Positions 52,708 to 64,000 of a stretch of 64,000 bases of DNA are shown one piece after another. The notes under the pieces are model-generated. The model worked only from the letters and a program-made list of their open reading frames with translations. It made no database searches and was not told the DNA's origin. The translations under genes and the position numbers were made by a program. Source of the stretch: Granulicella sp. dw_53 (GTDB lineage: Bacteria; Acidobacteriota; Terriglobia; Terriglobales; Acidobacteriaceae); assembly GCF_018449545.1 (NCBI RefSeq), contig NZ_JAAVUR010000001.1, positions 558,001-622,000 of the forward strand, written 5' to 3'. Each line of letters opens with the position of its first letter. Position 1 is the stretch's first letter.

Positions 52708-53481
52708 ATGGTCTTGTATTCAGCTCTTGCTTTGCTCCTTCAGGAAGATCCTGCCTCTGCACCGCCGATCGCGTCTGACACCAGCGCCCTCGCAGAGATG
52801 ATTCACAACAGCGGCCCGGTAGCCTTCACCGTACTGGTCGTGCTTCTCCTCGCCAGCATCTTCTCCTGGACCATCATGTTCTCCAAGTGGTCCAGCTTCC
52901 GGAAAGCTGCGATGCAGGGACAGCGCTTCATCCGCGCCTTCCGCAAATCGAGCCGACTCAGCGAGCTCGCCACCGTCGCGGACCAGTTCAAGCCCAGCCC
53001 CCTGGTCTCGGTCTTCAACGAGATCCACGACGAATACCAGCGCCAGACCGGTGGCCGCGGCCTGCCCCGCAATCCCGTCGCGCTCGAACGTGCCGCCCAA
53101 ACCGCCTCCAGCGAAGCTCTCACCGCCATGGAGAGCCGCATGACCTGGCTCGCCACCATCGCCGCCATCGCGCCCTTCATCGGTCTCTTCGGCACCGTCA
53201 TGGGCATCATCGACGCCTTCCACGGCCTGGGAACAGCCGGAGCCGCCACCCTGCGCGCCGTAGCTCCAGGCATCTCCGAAGCCCTCATCACCACCGCCGC
53301 CGGCCTCGTCGTAGCCATCCCTGCCGTCGTCGGCTACAACCAGCTCACCGCCCGCCTGCGCGAGTTCGGCGCCCGCATGGACGACTTCGGCCGCGAGCTC
53401 CTCAACGCCATCGAAAACGCAGCCATGCTCGCCCCGACAGCCCCTCCCGCTGCGGACGAGTCTCGTCGGAGGACCTTCTAA
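52708..53481 (+). CDS. tolQ: TolQ/ExbB-type proton channel protein
   Basis: A 257-residue MotA/TolQ/ExbB protein; ATG 52708 is chosen, as the 60 codons open upstream have no membrane-protein character. Three TM helices are visible: residues ~35-58 (VAFTVLVVLLLASIFSWTIM), ~150-175 (TWLATIAAIAPFIGLFGTVM) and ~195-215 (SEALITTAAGLVVAIPAVVG). The GTVMGIIDAF stretch is the family signature. With TolR it uses the proton gradient to drive Tol-Pal function in outer-membrane constriction. It is the first gene of tolQ-tolR-tonB/tolA-tolB-pal-cpoB. Confidence 0.93.
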   Translation: MVLYSALALLLQEDPASAPPIASDTSALAEMIHNSGPVAFTVLVVLLLASIFSWTIMFSKWSSFRKAAMQGQRFIRAFRKSSRLSELATVADQFKPSPLVSVFNEIHDEYQRQTGGRGLPRNPVALERAAQTASSEALTAMESRMTWLATIAAIAPFIGLFGTVMGIIDAFHGLGTAGAATLRAVAPGISEALITTAAGLVVAIPAVVGYNQLTARLREFGARMDDFGRELLNAIENAAMLAPTAPPAADESRRRTF

Positions 53482-53484
53482 CCC

Positions 53485-53910
53485 ATGGCCTTCTCCTCCC
53501 GCAGTGGTGGACAGACCCGCACCCAGACCGCACTCGCCGAGATCAACATCACGCCCCTCGTCGACGTCGTGCTGGTGCTGCTGCTCATCTTCATGCTCAC
53601 CGCGCCCGTCCTTCAGTCCGGCGTCGAAGTGGCGATCCCCAAGACCCGCTCCGTCAATCAACTGACCGAAGAGCGCATGGTCGTCACCATCGATAAAGAC
53701 CAGAACATCTTCCTGCAGGACAAGCCGATCAACATCAATAATCTGGCCACCCGCCTGAAGAGTGTAGGCTCCGGGCCACCCGCCAAGCGGGTCATCTATC
53801 TTCGCGCTGACGAACAGGTTCCCTTCGGAGCCTTCGCCTCCGTCATGGACGCCGTCAAACAAGCGGGCATCACCAACATCAGCATCGTCACCCAACCGTT
53901 GAAGCAGTAG
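53485..53910 (+). CDS. tolR: TolR/ExbD-type protein
   Basis: A 141-residue protein starting 4 bases after tolQ ends. One N-terminal TM helix carries the proton-relay Asp in EINITPLVDVVLVLLLIFML. The periplasmic domain runs VAIPKTRSVNQL to the end, with VVTIDKDQNIFLQDKPININ and RADEQVPFGAFASVMDAVKQ as in ExbD/TolR. It acts with TolQ at the inner membrane. The stop at 53908-53910 overlaps the ribosome site of the next gene. Confidence 0.94.
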   Translation: MAFSSRSGGQTRTQTALAEINITPLVDVVLVLLLIFMLTAPVLQSGVEVAIPKTRSVNQLTEERMVVTIDKDQNIFLQDKPININNLATRLKSVGSGPPAKRVIYLRADEQVPFGAFASVMDAVKQAGITNISIVTQPLKQ

Positions 53911-53919
53911 GAGGATGCC

Positions 53920-54729
53920 ATAGCGACGCATCCCAATTTCAACCGCAACGACGACGTCCTCAGCGACAACCTGCGCGCCAACTTCGCGGGCTCGCTCTCG
54001 TTGCATGTGCTGGTCTTTGCCCTGATCTTCGGCGGTAGCTATCTCTTTCACGTCACCGGCCACAGTTGGGGAGACTCCAGCCCCACCGAGGGAGCCGTTC
54101 AGGCCACTATGGTCAACGCCCTGCCGCTTCCACCCAAGCAGCCCACCAACGCTGACAACGTCCTCACCTCGGAAAAACCCACCCCCGCGCCCACCGAGGC
54201 CAAGCCCAAGACCGTCGAAGTCCCCAAACCTGAAGCCATCCCCATTCCGGTCAAGCCCACCAAGCCCGTAAAGACGGCGGACAAGACCACCCCCGAACCG
54301 CCCAAGCACCCTGAGCCACCCAAACCGCCCACCAACAAAGCCACCACCGGCGAGACCTCCGGCGTCCGCATCGCCATGAGCAGCACCCAGACCAGCGCCG
54401 GAACCATCAGCGTTGGCATTCCCGATGCAGGCTTCGGCGTCCGCTATGCCTACTATGTGCAGCAGTTAAAAGGCAAAGTGGCCTCCCAGTGGTACACCTC
54501 CATGCTGGACAACCACGCCTCCGGACACCGCGTCTACATCACCTTTCAGGTCGAGCGCGACGGCTCCCCCTCCCACATCCAGATCGAGACGCCCAGCGGC
54601 GATGCTACCCTCGATCAGACCGCCCTTCGTGCCGTGCAACATATTGATACCTTTGGGCCGCTTCCCGACGGTTACAGCGGAAGCCACATCAACGTGCAGT
54701 ATTACTTTGATCCCCCTGCCCACCCATGA
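53920..54729 (+). CDS. TonB/TolA-like energy transducer, apparent ATA start
   Basis: A ~269-residue protein. The frame is open from the tolR stop. The best Shine-Dalgarno (AGGAGG, 53909-53914) is followed 5 bases later by ATA at 53920, giving ATHPNFNRNDDVLSDNLRAN as a cytoplasmic lead before the TM helix LSLHVLVFALIFGGSYLFHV. The only ATG near it (53915) is in another frame and stops at once; TTG 54001 would remove the cytoplasmic part. The periplasmic region is Pro/Lys-rich (residues ~90-145), and the C-terminal domain has a TonB/TolA fold (VASQWYTSMLDNHASGHRVY; DQTALRAVQHI). In this operon it takes the place of TolA. Confidence 0.8.
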   Translation: MATHPNFNRNDDVLSDNLRANFAGSLSLHVLVFALIFGGSYLFHVTGHSWGDSSPTEGAVQATMVNALPLPPKQPTNADNVLTSEKPTPAPTEAKPKTVEVPKPEAIPIPVKPTKPVKTADKTTPEPPKHPEPPKPPTNKATTGETSGVRIAMSSTQTSAGTISVGIPDAGFGVRYAYYVQQLKGKVASQWYTSMLDNHASGHRVYITFQVERDGSPSHIQIETPSGDATLDQTALRAVQHIDTFGPLPDGYSGSHINVQYYFDPPAHP

Positions 54730-54759
54730 CACCACCAACGCATCTACCATAGGAACAGC

Positions 54760-56121
54760 ATGTTCAGCTTAGCCCGTCTTTACACAACCTCTCGTAAGCT
54801 ACAGGTTCTGTCGCTGCTCTTTGCCGTTGCCAACATCGGAGCCCGCGCGCAGGACAACGTCTTCACCGGCACCAACACCGGTGTCTCCACGATCCGCATC
54901 GCGGTCGCGGACTTCAAACCCTCCTCTGCCGACGCCCAGACCACTCCCCTCAAGCAGACCTTCGACACCACCCTCTACTCCGACCTCGCCAACGCTGGCA
55001 TCTTCGACATCGTCTCCAAGAGCCTCGCGCCCCAGGTCACCCCCGGCGCTCCCAACGAGATGAACCTGCAGCAGTGGTCCAGCGATCCCGCCAACGCAGC
55101 CATGGTCGCCTTCGGCAGCCTCGGCGTGCAGAACGGTCGCCTCGTCGCCAACGGCTTCCTCTTCGACGCCAAGAACACCCAATACCCGCAGGTCCTCGCC
55201 AAGCAATACAGCGAAGAACCCAGCGAAGACTCGGCCCGCCTCATCGCCCACCGCTTCGCCGACGAGATCATCTTCCGCCTCGGTGGCGGCGTCGCAGGCA
55301 TCGCCGAGACCAAAATCTACTACGTCAAAATCGGCGGCGGCAACAAGGAAATCTGGGAGATGGACTACGACGGCGCGAATCAGCACGCCATCACCCACCT
55401 CGGCACCGTCTCGCTCTCCCCCCGCGTCTCCCCCGACAACTCCCGCCTCGCCTTCTCCTCGCTCGGACGCGACGGCTTCCAGATCAAGACCTACTCCCTG
55501 CTGCTCGGCCGAATGGTGAACTTCCCCGCCGTCGGAGGCACCAACCTCTCCCCGGCATGGGCTCCCAACGGCAAGGAGATCGCCTACTCCTCCTCCCGCT
55601 CCGGCGACCCCGAGATCTGGATCGCCGACCTCAACGGCAACCTCGCCCGCCGCATCACCAGCTTCCGCGGCCCCGACGTCTCCCCGGTCTACAACCCCAA
55701 GACCGGCGCGCAGATCGCCTGGATTAGCGGCAGAACCGGCCTGCCACAGCTCTACGTCATGGATAGCGACGGCTCCGGCGTCACCCGCATGACCGACGGC
55801 GGCTACGCCACCTCGCCGTCATGGTCTCCAAACGGCCAGTTTCTCGCCTTCGCCTGGAACCGCAAGTACGGCCCCGGAGCCCCCGGCGGACAGGATATTT
55901 ACGTCATGGAGGTCGCCACCAAAAAGTGGATTCAACTCACCCACGACGGCGGACGCTGCGACTTTCCCTCCTGGTCCCCCGACGGACGGCACATCACCTA
56001 CGCCAACACCGCGGACGGACGAGCCGATCACATGAAGATCTGGACCATGCTGGCCGACGGAACCCAGAAGCGTGCCTTAACCGGTACTGGCGCAGACATG
56101 CCAAACTGGAGTTGGAAGTAA
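54760..56121 (+). CDS. tolB: Tol-Pal system protein TolB
   Basis: A 453-residue periplasmic protein. A signal peptide (KLQVLSLLFAVANIGARAQ) is followed by the TolB N-terminal domain (STIRIAVADFKPSSADAQTT; FDIVSKSLAPQVTPGAPNEM). The C-terminal part is a beta-propeller of PD40-type repeats: GTVSLSPRVSPDNSRLAFSS, GGTNLSPAWAPNGKEIAYSS, GGYATSPSWSPNGQFLAFAW and GGRCDFPSWSPDGRHITYAN. TolB binds Pal and links it to the inner-membrane complex. The gene starts 30 bases after the TonB/TolA-like gene. Confidence 0.95.
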   Translation: MFSLARLYTTSRKLQVLSLLFAVANIGARAQDNVFTGTNTGVSTIRIAVADFKPSSADAQTTPLKQTFDTTLYSDLANAGIFDIVSKSLAPQVTPGAPNEMNLQQWSSDPANAAMVAFGSLGVQNGRLVANGFLFDAKNTQYPQVLAKQYSEEPSEDSARLIAHRFADEIIFRLGGGVAGIAETKIYYVKIGGGNKEIWEMDYDGANQHAITHLGTVSLSPRVSPDNSRLAFSSLGRDGFQIKTYSLLLGRMVNFPAVGGTNLSPAWAPNGKEIAYSSSRSGDPEIWIADLNGNLARRITSFRGPDVSPVYNPKTGAQIAWISGRTGLPQLYVMDSDGSGVTRMTDGGYATSPSWSPNGQFLAFAWNRKYGPGAPGGQDIYVMEVATKKWIQLTHDGGRCDFPSWSPDGRHITYANTADGRADHMKIWTMLADGTQKRALTGTGADMPNWSWK

Positions 56122-56222
56122 ACCGCTACTCTTTGATTGAGAGATCGTCCTTGCCGCATTGCAAATCTATGAAACCTCGAATCGATTCCTTGGATCCCAA
56201 CACAACCGCGCAGGAGAAAAAC

Positions 56223-56996
56223 ATGAGCCCGACCCGTACGACATCCAGCAAGGTCATTCTAATGACCGCCGTAGTGCTTACCCTCAGCTTTGTATCAGGC
56301 TGCCACAAGAAGAGCAGTGGCGTCGATCCGAACAGCCTCGGGCCTACGACTCCTACGGTTGCCCCGCCAACAGCTTCGATCACCGCTGATCCTCTGGCGA
56401 TCGACCTTGGCCAGACCGTCGTCCTCAACTGGCGGACGCAGAACGCGACCTCCGTCACCATCGACGGAGTCGGCCAGGTAAACGCGAACGGCACCCAGAC
56501 CGTCTCGCCCGCGAACTCCACCAACTTCCACCTCACCGCCAAAGGTGACGGCGGCACAGCAGAGGCCAACGTACGGGTCACGGTACGCGTCCCTGTCGCT
56601 CCCACGGTTCCCCCTCCCAGCGGCAATCTGCCGGGCGATATGGGCTCCGATGAAGAGTTCCACAAGAACGTCCAGGACGCCTTCTTCGACTACGACAGCT
56701 ACGACCTTCGCCCCGACGCCCAGGCCGCGACCGCGCAGGCAGCCTCCTATCTTGCAGCGCACCCTGCCATTCGCGTCGTCATCGGCGGATACGCCGACGA
56801 GCGTGGCTCGGCAGAGTACAACCTGGCCCTCGGTGAAAACCGTGCCAATGCAGCCCGCACCGCTCTGATGGCTGCAGGCGTCGCTCCCAACCGCCTTCGC
56901 GTCATCAGCTACGGTAAGGAAAAGCAGTTCTGCACCGAACAGAACGAGACCTGCTGGCAGGAAAATCGCCGCGCCCAGTTCTCACTCGATCGCTAG
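56223..56996 (+). CDS. pal: peptidoglycan-associated lipoprotein Pal
   Basis: A 257-residue outer-membrane lipoprotein. ATG 56223 has GGAG about 8 bases upstream and starts a lipoprotein signal (MTAVVLTLSFVSGC, lipobox LSFVSGC). Residues ~45-125 form an Ig-like domain absent from proteobacterial Pal (DPLAIDLGQTVVLNWRTQNA, then NSTNFHLTAKGDGGTAEANV). The OmpA-like C-terminus follows: DAFFDYDSYDLRPDAQAATA, IGGYADERGSAEYNLALGEN and RANAARTALMAAGVAPNRLR. It binds peptidoglycan diaminopimelate and TolB. Confidence 0.94.
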   Translation: MSPTRTTSSKVILMTAVVLTLSFVSGCHKKSSGVDPNSLGPTTPTVAPPTASITADPLAIDLGQTVVLNWRTQNATSVTIDGVGQVNANGTQTVSPANSTNFHLTAKGDGGTAEANVRVTVRVPVAPTVPPPSGNLPGDMGSDEEFHKNVQDAFFDYDSYDLRPDAQAATAQAASYLAAHPAIRVVIGGYADERGSAEYNLALGENRANAARTALMAAGVAPNRLRVISYGKEKQFCTEQNETCWQENRRAQFSLDR

Positions 56997-57020
56997 TCCC
57001 AGCGCATCGAATACAAATAT

Positions 57021-57054
57021 CCAGCCCTTGCGCTCCTCGGAACGCAAGGGCTGG
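57021..57054. repeat. perfect hairpin between pal and cpoB
   Basis: Arms CCAGCCCTTGCG and CGCAAGGGCTGG (12 of 12) with a 10-base loop, 25 bases after the pal stop and 34 bases before the cpoB ATG. No T-tract follows, so it is more likely an intercistronic stabilising or processing hairpin than a full terminator. Confidence 0.6.
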
Positions 57055-57087
57055 GCAGCTTAGAAAGCTAGGCAGGTCACGTCGCCC

Positions 57088-58140
57088 ATGTTGATAAAAA
57101 ACAATCTCCCTCTCCCCTTCCGCAAGAACTCCACTCTCTTGCTGGGTGCCGTCCTCTTCTTCGCCTCCTGCGCGACTCCCACCTTCGCCGTCAACAAAGA
57201 CATGGTCCAACTGCAGACCCAGATCCAGCAGTTGCAGGACGCCGTAGCCCGTCTGCAGCAGTCCAACGACGAGCGCATGGGCGTCATGAAGGATCTCGTC
57301 CAGCAGAGCGCCGACGCCGTCAATCGCATGTCCACCAATCTCGACACCCTGCAGAAACACATGCAGGTCCAGCAGGAAGCCCAGAACGGCAAGATCGATC
57401 AGGTCTCCGGCCAGATTCAGTCCCTTAACGATTCGCTCGACGAGCTGAAGACCCGTCTCGCCCGTCTCGAGAAGCTCACCCAGGACATCCAGAATCAGCA
57501 GCAGTCCATGAGCGCCAACATGCAAAACCAGCCCGGCGGAAGCAGCGTCTCCCCCGGAAGTGCTCCCCCCATGGACTCCGGTCAGCCCGCGCCATCTACG
57601 ACTCCTCCTGCCCCTGTCGTCAGAAAGGGCGGTAAGCCTTCGGCTGGAGTTCCCATGTCCGTCGCCCCCTCCATCGCACCTCTCCCCACCGCCTCCCTGC
57701 CTCCGACGCCAGCCACGTCGGATCCCTCCGCACCGCCTGCAGATGAGCTCTACAAGACCGCCCTGGGCGACTACATGTCCGCAAAGTACGGCTTAGCGGC
57801 CTCGGAGTTCGGTGACGTCACCAAGTACTATCCCGAGAATCCCCTCTCCGGAAATGCCTTCTACTACCAGGCCGAGATCGAGTACCGTGCCGGCCAGTAC
57901 CCCGCCGCCGTAAAGAACTACGACAAGGTCCTGGAACAGTACCCCGACAACAACAAGGTCCCCGTCTCGCACCTGCACAAGGGCCAGGCCCTGATCGCCC
58001 TCAAGCAGAACGACGCTGGAGTACGCGAACTCCGCGCCCTCATCCAGCGCTTCCCCAACTCCCCCGAAGCCATGTCAGCCCGCAGCAAGCTCAACGGCAT
58101 GGGAATCGCCCCCACTCCACGCCGCACAGGGGCCCAATAA
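57088..58140 (+). CDS. cpoB: Tol-Pal coordination protein CpoB (YbgF)
   Basis: A 350-residue exported protein. The signal peptide (STLLLGAVLFFASCATPTFA) contains a Cys but the cleavage after TFA suggests a soluble form. Residues ~35-150 form a Gln-rich coiled coil (QLQTQIQQLQDAVARLQQS), the trimerisation part of YbgF. A Pro/Ser linker follows, then TPR repeats (YKTALGDYMSAKYGLAASEF; AFYYQAEIEYRAGQYPAAVK; SHLHKGQALIALKQNDAGVR). CpoB coordinates Tol-Pal with peptidoglycan synthesis at the septum. It is the last gene of the operon. Confidence 0.93.
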   Translation: MLIKNNLPLPFRKNSTLLLGAVLFFASCATPTFAVNKDMVQLQTQIQQLQDAVARLQQSNDERMGVMKDLVQQSADAVNRMSTNLDTLQKHMQVQQEAQNGKIDQVSGQIQSLNDSLDELKTRLARLEKLTQDIQNQQQSMSANMQNQPGGSSVSPGSAPPMDSGQPAPSTTPPAPVVRKGGKPSAGVPMSVAPSIAPLPTASLPPTPATSDPSAPPADELYKTALGDYMSAKYGLAASEFGDVTKYYPENPLSGNAFYYQAEIEYRAGQYPAAVKNYDKVLEQYPDNNKVPVSHLHKGQALIALKQNDAGVRELRALIQRFPNSPEAMSARSKLNGMGIAPTPRRTGAQ

Positions 58141-58482
58141 GCTTTTCGCCAGCACTCCATAACTCCACATACATCAAGAGTTACAAATTCATCTTCAAAA
58201 TCCGCAGCAAATCACGCTGTCAAGCCCTAAATCTACTTAAGCCTTTCAAAATGAACCAGATCCAAATGGCACTTTAGTTATACCTCCCCCACTAAAATAG
58301 AAGTAGAAGTTAAAACTGGCTCAACGCCAGACACTTTCGCTGCCCAGTGCAGCAGAGCTCCACGAGCTGTTTGCCAATTTGACCGATAGGCGACGACCAG
58401 CGAAACCGGAGCCACACAGGCGAAGGTCCCAAGCTAACCCCCATCAAAGGAGTATTTTGCCCAAAAACAGGGGGGAGGGGGT
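58141..58482. other. 342-base convergent intergenic region, no gene seen
   Basis: The region separates cpoB from the convergent DHDPS-like gene. I found no open frame with protein character. A short CTGGC/GCCAG hairpin occurs near 58316-58330 and a G-rich patch (CAGGGGGGAGGGGG) near 58468-58481, just past the end of the - strand gene. No clear intrinsic terminator is visible. Confidence 0.5.
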
Positions 58483-59523
58483 CTAGTTCCGAATAGCCCG
58501 CAGAAGCAGCTCTATCTCCGCCCGCTCCTCGCCGCTAACCGGCAACAACGGCAACCTGGGACGCCCACCGAAGTACCCATTCAGATCGCACCCATACCGA
58601 ATCCCTGCCGACCCCAGCTCACCCTCAATCCTGGCCGCCGCAGGCTGCACCCGGAACTGCTTCTCCTCCGCCAGAGGCATATCGCCATCCTTCCAAGCCG
58701 CCAGCACCTCATAGCAACCCTGCGGAGCAGAAGCACTAAAAGGCGGCATAACCCCCACCGCCCCAGCCTTCAGCCCCTCCAGCATCCTCACCGTACCTCC
58801 CGTAAGAATCTGGAAACCAACCGTCTTAGTCCGCGTCCGGAGCGAAGCCTTAGGCGGAGCGACAGCCAAAGCCGTGGCCCCATCGGTCAAAGTATCCGCG
58901 GAGATAAACGTTCCCCCAATGGCATCGCGCAGCGCAAGCATCCTGTTCGTGACAGCCGCAAAGACAGTGGTCACAGTGACATCCCGCTTCACCGACGCTG
59001 TTGCAGACTTGATCTGACCGACTCTGCCAACGTCGCCATCAACCAGCCCGAGAATATTCGGATGCGCTGCCAGCTCAATCACAGCCTCAGTAGCCAGCGT
59101 GCCAGCAACACTGCTGACCAACACCAACGGCAAAGGAGACTGATCCGCGACCGACTGGAAGTAAGCCAGCACCTCCTTCACCCGAGGACCTCTACGCAGG
59201 ATCGTCGGCACACCGACCAACGCGGCATCGTAGCCCAGACTCGCGGCGTAAACGGCCAACTCCACCGTCCCAGCCACGCTGTCCCGGGAGATTCCTGCCA
59301 GCATCACCTTCGTCGCCGCAGCCGCCTCCATCGCGGACCGCAACGCCTCGCGAGTCTCCTCCTCCGTAAGCAGAGTCGGATCGCCATATTCGCTCAGCAC
59401 GGCCAGACCCGTAACCGGCGTCTTCGAGTAGCGATCGACGTTATGCTCCATCTTGCGAAGATTGAGGCGTCCGTCCAGATAGAACGGTGTAGTCAGGGGT
59501 AGAAAGAGTCCTTCGAGCAGCAT
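58483..59523 (-). CDS. DHDPS/NAL-fold protein lacking the Schiff-base lysine
   Basis: A 346-residue TIM-barrel protein of the dihydrodipicolinate synthase family by its layout: LFLPLTTPFYLDGRLNLRKM, TEEETREALRSAMEAAAATK, YAASLGYDAALVGVPTILRR and LKAGAVGVMPPFSASAPQGC. The residue equal to the catalytic lysine (161 in DapA) is Val in NILGLVDGDVG, the catalytic Tyr region reads LVLVSSVAGT, and the Thr-Thr of GTTGE reads VLSEYGD. A ~45-residue insert lies after residue 175 and carries the family's pyruvate-site face away from consensus. It cannot be a normal aldolase of this family and should not be called dapA. Function unknown. Confidence 0.75.
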   Translation of the reverse strand: MLLEGLFLPLTTPFYLDGRLNLRKMEHNVDRYSKTPVTGLAVLSEYGDPTLLTEEETREALRSAMEAAAATKVMLAGISRDSVAGTVELAVYAASLGYDAALVGVPTILRRGPRVKEVLAYFQSVADQSPLPLVLVSSVAGTLATEAVIELAAHPNILGLVDGDVGRVGQIKSATASVKRDVTVTTVFAAVTNRMLALRDAIGGTFISADTLTDGATALAVAPPKASLRTRTKTVGFQILTGGTVRMLEGLKAGAVGVMPPFSASAPQGCYEVLAAWKDGDMPLAEEKQFRVQPAAARIEGELGSAGIRYGCDLNGYFGGRPRLPLLPVSGEERAEIELLLRAIRN

Positions 59524-59648
59524 GCTTCTATTCTATGAGGTCACAGCCGTTGTCCGCTTTGACCAATCATGGACATCTGCAACAAAAGCCGTATGCAAGG
59601 AGATGCCCAGGGCAGCCATAAATGCAGTAATCTCACCACAGACACGCC

Positions 59649-60124
59649 ATGGCCATTAAACAAGACATCACGCAGGGAAAATCCATCGGAGATCTCATGC
59701 GTGAGGCCTTCTGGTTCCTCACCCACACATTCATCGCGATCCTGTTCCTGGCGATCGCCATCGGCGCGATAACCCTGACGCATCCCGATCCGGACGCTAA
59801 CAACCCCAAGCTGATCGGAACAGCAGCAGCCTTTCTGGTTCCTCTGATCGGCGGATATCTTGTAGCCAAGCTGCAGCAGAACGAGATCGCCCGCTACGTC
59901 TGGATCTCCGGCCTGCTGCTCTTCTCCGTCGTCTGCGTTTGGGTTCTGGATCTTCCCACCGGAAACGGTCTCTGCGAGTCCTGTGGAGCAATCGACAAGC
60001 TCTGGCGAACCTTCTTCGACATCGGCAACGGAAGCGGCCTGATGGGCGGAGACGGCCTGCTGGTTGGCACCTGGGCTCCGCTGGCCATGATCGCCTACTC
60101 CGTCGGCGCCCGCTTCGGACTCGA

Positions 60125-60128
<4 letters not shown>
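59649..60128 (+). CDS. small integral membrane protein, unknown function
   Basis: A 159-residue protein starting at ATG 59649. Three to four TM helices are visible: residues ~22-45 ([20 protein letters not shown]), ~58-76 ([20 protein letters not shown]), ~84-102 ([20 protein letters not shown]) and a weaker C-terminal segment ([20 protein letters not shown]). A short loop with two cysteines ([11 protein letters not shown]) follows the third helix. I do not recognise a family. Its stop interlocks with that of the convergent carB gene in CTAG. Confidence 0.7.
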
Positions 60129-63412
<3,284 letters not shown>

Positions 63413-63502
63413 CTTTTTTCTTTCTCGCTTACAAGTCTCGATGGCGTTTCAAAGGGCGCCCCGACTGCTGCGCCCTGAATGCACATGCTCTAAATTAGTG
63501 CT

Positions 63503-64000
63503 TCACTTCTTCCAATCTTCCATCATCTTGCGGAAGTCCTTGAAGAGATAGTGCGAATCGTGCGGTCCCGGGCTGGCCTCGGGGTGATATTGGACGCTGA
63601 ACATCGGGTCTGTCTTGTGCTTCAGGCCAGCCAACGTCTGATCGTTCAAATTGGTATGTGTCTGCTCCACATCGTCCGGCAGGGACGCGGGGTCGACGTT
63701 GTAGTTATGGTTTTGCGCTGTGATCTCTACTTTGCCTGTCTGGTGGTTCAGGATGGGATGATTCCCTCCGTGATGTCCGAACTTCAACTTGTACGTCTTG
63801 CCACCCAAGGCCAGTCCAAAGATCTGATGTCCCAGGCAGATACCGAAGATGGGCGCTTTGCCTTGTAGCTTCTGGACCGTCTCTACTGCATAGTCCAACG
63901 GCTCCGGATCACCAGGTCCGTTAGAGAAGAAGACTCCATCGGGACTCATCGCAAGTACATCTTCTGCGCTTGTCTTCGCTGGAACTACCGTCACACGGCA
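63503..64000 (-). CDS. carA: carbamoyl-phosphate synthase small subunit, C-terminal part
   Basis: The frame is open to the right edge of the window (codons for [20 protein letters not shown]), so only the last 165 residues are present. This is the class I glutamine amidotransferase domain: [20 protein letters not shown], the nucleophile Cys in [29 protein letters not shown], and the His-Glu pair in [20 protein letters not shown]. It supplies ammonia to CarB. The N-terminal domain lies outside the window. Confidence 0.96.
   Translation of the reverse strand, partial: CRVTVVPAKTSAEDVLAMSPDGVFFSNGPGDPEPLDYAVETVQKLQGKAPIFGICLGHQIFGLALGGKTYKLKFGHHGGNHPILNHQTGKVEITAQNHNYNVDPASLPDDVEQTHTNLNDQTLAGLKHKTDPMFSVQYHPEASPGPHDSHYLFKDFRKMMEDWKK

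Noticed and set aside
52720..54309. A 529-codon Gly/Asp/Val-rich open frame antisense to the tol genes
   Set aside because: It covers three well-supported genes on the other strand and its bias comes from their GC-rich third positions.
58483..59523. Annotation as dapA
   Set aside because: The Schiff-base lysine, the catalytic tyrosine and the Thr-Thr motif are all absent.
63453..63476. Small hairpin AGGGCG/CGCCCT between carA and carB
   Set aside because: Only six base pairs with a 12-base loop; too weak to call a regulatory feature.

Overview
The window looks like chromosome of an Acidobacteriota member, probably Terriglobia (the Granulicella/Edaphobacter/Terriglobus group). The grounds are a very large TonB-dependent receptor with an N-terminal carboxypeptidase-regulatory-like domain, a hopanoid operon combined with ispH, a complete Tol-Pal operon ending in a TonB-like protein, and GC-rich coding sequence. 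I placed it by reading gene content, not by a database search. I see no tRNA, rRNA, CRISPR array or insertion sequence.

Region 1 (1-18.8 kb, all + strand) is the 3' part of an extracellular contractile injection system (eCIS, the PVC/Afp/MAC family of phage-tail-like particles). In order it holds a partial orphan protein, a DUF4255 cap protein carrying Ig-like domains, an AAA+ ATPase, a small conserved protein, a CIS tube-initiator-like protein, a LysM-like protein, a gpD-like hub, a gpV-like spike, a PAAR-like tip, a gp25-like wedge, two large J-like baseplate proteins, a gpI-like protein with a long C-terminal extension, a DUF6519 protein and a DUF6734 glycosyltransferase-like protein. Many neighbours overlap by 4 bases. 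Sheath, inner tube and tape measure are not here and should lie to the left of base 1. This is the most unusual system in the window.

Region 2 (18.8-28 kb) holds the TonB-dependent receptor (- strand), a divergent secreted DUF5107 plus TPR protein, and a secreted berberine-bridge-type FAD oxidase.

Region 3 (27.9-38.1 kb) is housekeeping and small metabolism: thiS, an unknown small gene, thiD, rlpA, pyrF, dnaE, a DUF3592-like protein, an M20 peptidase and two alpha/beta hydrolases.

Region 4 (38.1-42.9 kb) is a two-component pair: a PDZ/multi-TM/GAF/PAS histidine kinase and an NtrC-type sigma-54 activator, preceded by a plausible sigma-54 promoter.

Region 5 (42.9-50.5 kb, - strand) is a hopanoid operon: ispH, shc, hpnH, an unknown small gene, hpnA, hpnG and a zinc alcohol dehydrogenase. 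It runs from isoprenoid precursor supply through squalene cyclisation to side-chain elongation, and the dehydrogenase sits where a side-chain reductase would be expected.

Region 6 (50.5-58.1 kb) has a 50-residue metallothionein, recN, and the Tol-Pal operon tolQ-tolR-tonB/tolA-tolB-pal-cpoB. Region 7 (58.1-64 kb) has a DHDPS-fold protein lacking the Schiff-base lysine, a small membrane protein, carB and the C-terminal part of carA, which runs off the right edge.
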